Of a stretch of DNA of 64,000 bases, positions 57,657-64,000 are shown in pieces; position 1 is the stretch's first letter, and the number at the start of each line of letters is the position of its first letter. Both the position numbers and the translations under genes were made by a program. This DNA comes from Ailurus styani (lineage: Eukaryota; Chordata; Mammalia; Carnivora; Ailuridae). The notes under the pieces were generated by a model, which saw only the letters and a list, made by a program, of their open reading frames with translations, was not told the DNA's origin and did not search any database. Location of the stretch: the NCBI GenBank assembly GCA_002007465.1, contig LNAC01000860.1, positions 441,225 through 505,224 on the forward strand, read 5' to 3'.

Positions 57657-58319
57657 ACTGGGTATTTACCCTAAAGATACAAATGTAGTGATCCTTAGGG
57701 GCACATGCACCTGAATGTTTACAGCAGCAATGTCCACAATAGCCAAACTATGGAAAGAACCTAGATGTCCATCAACAGATGAATGGATAAAGAAGATGCA
57801 GTATATATATACAATGGAATACTATGCAGCTATCAAAAGAAATGAAATCTTGCCATTTGCAATGATGTGGATGGAACTAGTGGGTATTATGCTGAGCAAA
57901 ATAAGTCAATCAGGGAAAGACAATTATCATATGATCTCTGATATGAGGAACTTGAGGGTCAGGGTGGGGGGCCGTGAGGGGGTAGGGAGGGAAAAATAAT
58001 GAAGNATGAAAGACCTAAATGTGAGACAGGAAAACAACTTGGACTTTAAAAATAATGAAGCAAGATGGAGTGGGGAAGGAGACAAACCATAAGAGACTCC
58101 TAATCTCACAAAACAAACTGAGGGTTACTGAGGGGTGGGAGGGTAGGGATAGGTGGATGGGTTATGGACATTGGGGAGGGTTTGTGCTTTGGTGAGTGCT
58201 GTGAAAGGTGTAAGCCTGATGATTCACAGACCTGTACCCCTGGGGCAAATAATAATAATAATAATAAAATAAATAAATAAGTTACCAACTGGGATTCAAA
58301 AATAAATAAATAAATAAAT
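57657..58319 (+). mobile_element. L1 3' end, TSD-flanked, with a suspect N insert
   Basis: L1 ORF2 terminus ('gtatttaccctaaagataca', 'aatggataaagaagatgcag') and 3' UTR ('ttcacagacctgtacccctg'), followed by an ATA-rich tail. TSD AAATGGAGTAGTGTT (57642-57656) and AAATGGGGTAGTGTT (58320-58334). 58005-58060 is an anomalous insert beginning with N, described in the findings. Confidence 0.93.
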
Positions 58320-58334
58320 AAATGGGGTAGTGTT

Positions 58335-59110
58335 GGGCCAAGGATGAATACACCTGTCCTCTCTCCATGGTTCCCCATTCATCCAGTGAATGATGCTATC
58401 GGTACCCACAGCTGCAGAGGAGGGCAAGATGAAGCAGTGAATGGAGGGAAAAAAGAGGTGACATGCTGAAGATATCATTTAGGTAGACACTCACCCCATA
58501 TTTACAGTTCAGCACCAACCCAACAGGAAAGCAAGTTGTATTTGCTATTTTATTTATTTATTTATTAAAATATTAAAATTATTTATTATTTATTAAAATG
58601 CTATGTCTTGATTTATAAGACGTGAGAGTCAGAAGCTGTGTGGCATCATAACTAAATATATGTCCATGGGGCATTAGGAGTTCTAAACACTAGACTGGTG
58701 GTGAAATCCAGGAAGTTAGGACATCTGAGGATCTAAGGTCACCTCCTTTTTGGATGGAAGGACCGATCCAAATGTCAGTGTACCAAGGATTGTACAAAGT
58801 CAGGCTGGATGTACTATGTGCCAGTAGTCAAATGGGTCCAAATTGGTGGGTGGAGCAGAGCAGTAGGAAGCTTCCGGCCTGGGCAATGGTCCTTCAGCCA
58901 TGCTGTGTCTGCACAGTAATAACAATGAGAGGTGGCCAGGGTTCTTCAGGACTAACTGGGGAACTGGGACTGGAGCGATAGGGGAAGAAATTTGTAGTAC
59001 AATGAGAGATACTGAGAAAGACAGGAAACTTTGGTATAAAAGATAATATATGTAGTAACTAGAATTATAGGGGACAAGGAGAAATGCACTAAGAAAATTA
59101 TGTACTTGCA
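58335..59110. other. Unique DNA
   Basis: Includes a (TTTA)-type AT tract near 58548-58600. No exon is recognised. Confidence 0.45.
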
Positions 59111-59114
59111 CACC

Positions 59115-59510
59115 TTGCAAATTCAAAATTCTACTGTGTTTGGGTCTGGGTGTGGTCATTGGGATGTTCTGGTTCTCCTGAGTATGTGGTAGGATAGCAC
59201 TCCTCTGTCCCTCTTGAAGCTAGTATAGCCATGTCATTTGTCTTGGCTAATGAAAAGACTCAGCGATGTGCATCACATATGAACAAACCTTTACGAGCCA
59301 CATTCCCCTCTCACTGCTGTGAATGGTAGTACTTATCTCCATGGAGTGCACATCAGCTTGGGTTCCTGAGGCCCCAATGAGCAGAATCTATCTCATCAAC
59401 TGCATTAGATCTCTAGCATAATTCAGAATTCAATTTTGTTGAATCAAATGGGCTTTGGGGATTGTTTGGGGATGTTCCTGCAGCACAACCTAGCCTATCC
59501 TGCCTGATGC
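59115..59510 (+). repeat. Ancient LTR fossil, MaLR/MLT-like
   Basis: 'ctagtatagccatgtcattt', 'gtcttggctaatgaaaagac', 'agcttgggttcctgaggccc' and the right end 'cagcacaacctagcctatcc' with 'tgcctgatgc' follow a common mammalian LTR-like repeat. Non-coding remnant only; the family is an informed guess. Confidence 0.5.
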
Positions 59511-60325
59511 TCTTGAAACTGCTCAAACATCTGGAGGTGTTTGAATTTCTGAAGCACACTACAGAACTAGCGGCAAATGCCACAGCCTCAGTCGCAGATT
59601 TGATGTCAGGCAAAGGGAAATGTTCTAGCCTGTCAAGCACATCTTTGTCCCTGGATTATGCTCCCTCTTCACTCATCTTGTCTTCTGCCTCTTTGTCCCT
59701 AGTCACAGTGGACTGTGGCTTCAGGCTGGCTTTTTTTTTCCACTGCATAGCCTGTAGAGCTCTCTCTCCTACATGGAGATTCTCCACAAAAATAAAAATG
59801 AAACAAACAAGATGCTTTCTTAACTCCAGATAGATGAGCTCAGAGAGTCACCAGAAAAAAAGCAGCTCTGATGGCTGTCTGCTTACAGCACTGGACTTGA
59901 CATTCAAATAGTGGTTCAAGTGCAACTTTTATGTTCAGTTCAGGCAATGTGGGTTCTTTGGAAGAGCACTGGATTTGGAATCAGAAAATATGGTTCCAAT
60001 GCAGAGATGATTCTTTGGTGATGTTGTATGAGCTAAAGATTCAAAACTGATTTCTGGGGATCCTTAGAAACCCCCAAAAAATAGCAGAGAGGGAAAGGGG
60101 GAAGCTGAACAGATGAGTGTTTGTTTCCATCCCCACGCCCCCAGAGCTCCTCTGCCTTTATTGTGTTTATCTAGTTTGCTTCTCAGAAAGAAATTCATTA
60201 AGAGAAATTTATTTTTCTCTAATGTTTTATGAATTAATTATCTCACCATCACCTGTGAGAAGCTTTTATCTGACTCTGATCCACCACTTCTCCACCTCTT
60301 TCTGAGTAGATGGAAAATGGGTTTT
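59511..60325. other. Unique DNA with a MIR scrap
   Basis: 'gaagagcactggatttggaa' with 'tcagaaaatatggttccaat' (59958-60000) is a MIR head fragment. The remainder is unrecognised. The 123-residue plus frame at 59462-59833 begins inside the LTR fossil and has no recognised domain. Confidence 0.4.
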
Positions 60326-60327
60326 GG

Positions 60328-60500
60328 GAATTAGACCTCTCTGGGTTTGAATCCCAATCTTACTTTGGTTAAATCACTTAATGTGTCTTAGCCTATGAAA
60401 TGAAGAAAATATTTTCTCTCTAATTTTTTTTGTGAGATTTAAATTTATATGATATGTGCAACTAAGCTGAAGCCTCGTGCTCAGTAAATACTAATTTACT
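60328..60500 (+). repeat. MIR SINE
   Basis: 'cctctctgggtttgaatccc', 'ttaaatcacttaatgtgtct', 'agcctcgtgctcagtaaata'. Confidence 0.75.
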
Positions 60501-62540
60501 TTTGTATCTTTTCTCTTACTCCCATCATTTCCAGTATGACTGGATTCAGAGGGCCTTAGATTTGCATTTACCTCTTTCAAATAAGTAAAATTTAAAGTAT
60601 TACTTTTTCAGAAGTGAGATGATTGCAAATGTACTTTTTTAAACAGAAGATCTTGAATTATTTAGACATTTCTTGTTCTTTGGCATAGGAATAAAGATAG
60701 GTGTACATACTCCCCAGATTTCAACATCTCAGGAAATCTCATCACCCTGTAACTAAGAGAGAGTCACGATATCTATTGTTTTGGGGAAAGAGTAGTGAAG
60801 TTAGTTGTAGAAAATCTTTCAGGAGGAATTCCCATAGGATTCTCATATACCTATTTTTTTTTCTTGTGGGATGTTAGGGATGAGTAGTTTAGTAAAGGAA
60901 AAAATGTGAGACTTTGCAAGAGCTATAACAAAAACCTGAGTGTCTAGTTCACCCATCCAAATTGTCTCAGTCTTTCATTGGCTTTGAACTATTGTACCAC
61001 TCTGTAAGCTGTAGAAAGCTGATGATATTGCAAATAATTCTTGGAAATCAATTGTGACCAATGATTACCCTGTGGATAGACTTGTTTTGCATCCATTTCT
61101 AAATTCATTTCCCAACTCCCAATTCCCTATACATGCCACTGCTCTTTGAAATCCCCTTTAGACCAATTGTAACATTTTGCTAGTCTTTGACATGAGTTCA
61201 TTTTAGATCTATATAAGAGGAACGATTATATCCTCTCTTAAAAATTACCCTTTAATAGTTTTAAAGTCAGTTTACTCTTCTCGCTTTGACTGGAGAAAAG
61301 GGAGAAAAGGAGAGAAAACTTTTTTTTTTTTAAATAAGGCTCTTAGCTCTAACGAGATATTACAGACTACCATTTTCATTTCTTCACCTCTACCAAGAAT
61401 GGAAAATAGAAGCCTTGGGGAAAATCTCAATTTGGATCATTTGGTTGATAATGACGATGCCTGAGATCAAGGAAAGGAAGAGATTATTATTAAAGTCTTG
61501 GGGAAAATCATGAACTTAAAAATGTTTTAGTTTTCTGTATCTTTAAAACATAACCACAGAGAGTTTACTTTGTAAATATTCCTTCTTTTGGTCCAGACTC
61601 CAGCTTATTTTCTTATAGGATCTCACTGGATCATAGTTTTATAAATGTATTAACAGAGAACATCTGGTTCAGCAGTGCTGGATGGTCCAATATGATTTCC
61701 TCAAATGAGGCAAACAGCCAGCCTTGCTGTGGATCTTTCCATTATCCATAGTGTTTCTATTGCTCAATGATATGCAGCTGAAAGAATTGTTTGGGAGAAA
61801 TGAGACCCTGGGGAGTGCAAAAGGAAAGCCAGCATTGTAAATTAAGAGACATTCATGGTCTTTCCAACCAATCAGAATAAGAATAAACAGGGTAATGATG
61901 GGAACACAAAAATCTGTCTGGAAAATCCAGTATATTCCCAGAAATGTCATTTTCTTCCAATAAATTGATAGATGAACTAATTCTCCAGTATAGTAACTGA
62001 TACGCTAATATAGAACTTCATAAAATTACATTCATTTGTTAAGTCTTAAAGGAGATAGAAAATTTTAAACAATCACATATTTGTAAATGGAAAATGATAA
62101 CAGTATATGGAAAAGGAACAAAGAAATGGGATAAAACATTCTTCAGAGAAAGAAGTTGTGAGTAAAGAAAAAGTTTCATCCCTTAAAAGAATTTTTGTTA
62201 GAACAGAGAAAGGACAGTTGTATTCTAAATGTGAGGTTAGTAAATAGAGTCCTATATTTCATCATTCCTTTTTATTTTGTATTTCCTCCAATAATCCAGG
62301 ATGTTTGTTAAACTATCTTTAAAATAACTGATCACTAGCAGTCAGTGAAAGCACATATAGTATTCTTGGGACATACCTAACATATACAACTTGTTGATTT
62401 TGGAGGTAGATATACACTTGTGAAACCAGCACCATAATCTATGCCATAGATATATCAATTCCTCTCCAAAAATATTCTCCCATCTTCTTTCTTTATTATT
62501 ATTATATGTGTGTGATAAGAACTTTTCAAATAAGAGCTGC
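60501..62540. other. Unique DNA
   Basis: About 2 kb with no recognised repeat or exon; frames of 69-93 residues have no domain. Confidence 0.45.
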
Positions 62541-62544
62541 CCTT

Positions 62545-64000
62545 TTAGCAAATTTTAAAGTTTATGATACAGTATTATTTGTTGTAGATCATAATGTGTA
62601 CAGTGGATCACCAGGACTTCGGGATTCTATATAACTGAAACTTGGTACCTTTGGCTACCCCTCCCTGTTATCTCCCCCCAGCTACTGGCAACCACCATTC
62701 TATTCTCTGCCTCTATGAATTTGACTCTTTCAGATTCCTCATCTATGTGGCATTATGTAATATTTTTCCTTTGGTGTTTGACAATCCACGTAGCATAATG
62801 CCCTCAAGGTTCATCCATGTGGTTGCAAATTTCAGGATTACCTTCTTTTATGAGGCTGAATGAAATTCCATTATATGTATATGCCATATTTTGTTTATCC
62901 ATTCGTCCCTCCATGTCTTGGCTAATGTGAATAACATGGCAATGAATAATGGGAATAATGGGAATACAAGTATCTCTTCAAAATCCTGCTTTTAATAAAT
63001 TTAGTTATATGTTCAGAAGTGAGATGATGGATCACATGCGAGTTCTATGTTTAATTTGTTTGAGAAACTTCATACTGTTTTTCATAGTAGCTGCACAAAT
63101 TTACATTCCCACCAATGGTGTATAAGGGTCCCTTTCCCTCCATATCCTTGCTGACACTTCTTCTTTTATTATTATTATTTTAAATAATAGCCATTAACAG
63201 TTTCGAGGTGATATCTCACTGGGGTTTTCATTTGCATTTCCCTGATAACTAGTGATGTTGAGCTTTTTCTCGTATGTCTATTGACCATTTTTTATGCTTT
63301 TTTTGGGAGAAATGTCTATTAAAGTACTCAGCCTATTTTACTCAGATTATTATTTTGTTTGTTTTTGCTGTTAAGTTGTAGGAGTTCCTTATAAATGTTG
63401 GATGCTAACCCGTATCAAATTTATGGTTTGTAAATATCGTGCCCCATTTTGTAGGTTGCCTTTTTGTTTTGTTGATTGTGACTCTGCAGAAGCTTTTTAG
63501 TTTGGTGTAATCCTACTTGTTTATTTATGCTTTTACTGCCTGTGCTTTTGGTGTCATATTCAAGAAATTACTGCCAAGGCCAATGTCAAGAAGATATTTC
63601 CCTATGAGTTTTTTCTAGGGGCTTTATGGTTAAAGGTCTTATGCTTAAATCTTTAATCCCTCCTTTTTTTTTTAAGAGGGAGAGTGAGACAGCACATGCA
63701 AGCTGGAGGGGGAGGGGCAGAAGAAAAGGGAGACAAAGAATCTTAAACAAGCTCCAGCTCCATGCCCTGCATGGAGCCCAAAGCAGGGTTCGATCTCAGG
63801 ACTCTAGATCAAGAGTTGGATGCTTAATCAATTGAGCTATCCAGGTGCCCTTTTAATCCATTTTTGAGTTGATTTTTATGTATGGTGTAAGATAAGGGTC
63901 CAATTTTTATTCTTTTGCATATGGCTATCCAGTTTTCTTTACACCACTTACAGAAGAGACTATTTTTTCCCTGTGGTGTGTTCTTGGCACCCTTGTTAGA
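62545..64000 (-). mobile_element. L1 3' portion, reversed, runs off the window
   Basis: Reversed L1 3' UTR and ORF2 end: 'ggcaaccaccattctattct', 'tagcataatgccctcaaggt', 'acattcccaccaatggtgta', 'gatgttgagctttttctcgt'. An older mammalian subfamily, diverged throughout and split by the SINE at 63664-63849. Continues past 64000. Confidence 0.88.
63664..63849 (-). repeat. Carnivore tRNA-Lys SINE
   Basis: Reversed copy lacking a normal TTTA tail, with body 'ccatgccctgcatggagccc' and head end 'tgagctatccaggtgccc'. Inserted in the L1; flanked by CTTTAATCC / CTTTTAATCC. Confidence 0.93.

Noticed and set aside
1..64000. CRISPR array, operon, phage or bacterial mobile system
   Set aside because: All repeats are eukaryotic interspersed elements or microsatellites; there are no spaced direct repeats or prokaryotic genes.

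Overview
This is mammalian nuclear DNA, almost certainly from a carnivore. About 32 copies of the carnivore tRNA-Lys-derived SINE (SINEC/CAN-SINE) are visible on both strands, together with old mammalian MIR, L2, L1M and hAT fossils. The cleanest SINE copy (43481-43683) has an A-tail and target-site duplications (TSDs). Its wording (a 'gggttaaagcctctgc' head and 'ctgcctgcctctctgcctcc' body) resembles the caniform, mustelid-like subfamily from memory. I therefore favour a musteloid/mustelid caniform, but this is inference.

I find no intact protein-coding gene, no convincing spliced exon series and no RNA gene. Nearly all open frames are chance frames, SINE bodies or decayed L1 ORF2. The window reads as a gene desert or a large intron. 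The only gene-like sequence outside L1 is a broken coding-like frame ending in a 3' A-tract at 26182-26986 (minus), probably a retrocopy, and a less certain CpG-rich stretch at 25100-25640.

Layout: 1-15400 is mostly unique DNA with MIR, L2, hAT and SINE islands, a perfect hairpin at 1110-1147, a small CpG-rich element at about 1300-1400, and a 115-bp duplication around a single N at 10479. 15600-24465 is an L1-dominated block. It holds an ancient L1M (plus), split by a 5'-inverted (twin-primed) younger L1 at about 17404-19540, then by two back-to-back SINEs, followed by a 3.7-kb minus-strand L1 that carries its own nested retro-insert. 24500-36700 is mixed unique DNA with SINEs, L2 and the retrocopy. 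36700-38740 is an L2/L1/SINE mosaic. 38740-42200 is mostly unique and holds an AT-rich homeodomain/octamer motif cluster. 42200-52700 is rich in SINEs, MIR and L2. 52860-55160 is largely repeat-free with candidate conserved non-coding elements, one carrying a perfect NFI palindrome and a DR1-like site. 55300-64000 holds MIR, SINE, a TSD-flanked L1 3' end with an assembly-suspect N, an LTR-like fossil, and a minus-strand L1 running off the window end.

The pieces do not form a pathway. What they record is layered retrotransposition history, two likely assembly join errors, and a few candidate regulatory elements. I saw no evidence of a new biological system. The best second-look items are the tiny nested mRNA-3'-end insert (21704-21781), the unidentified retrocopy (26182-26986), and the motif clusters at 39100-39310 and 54800-55160.
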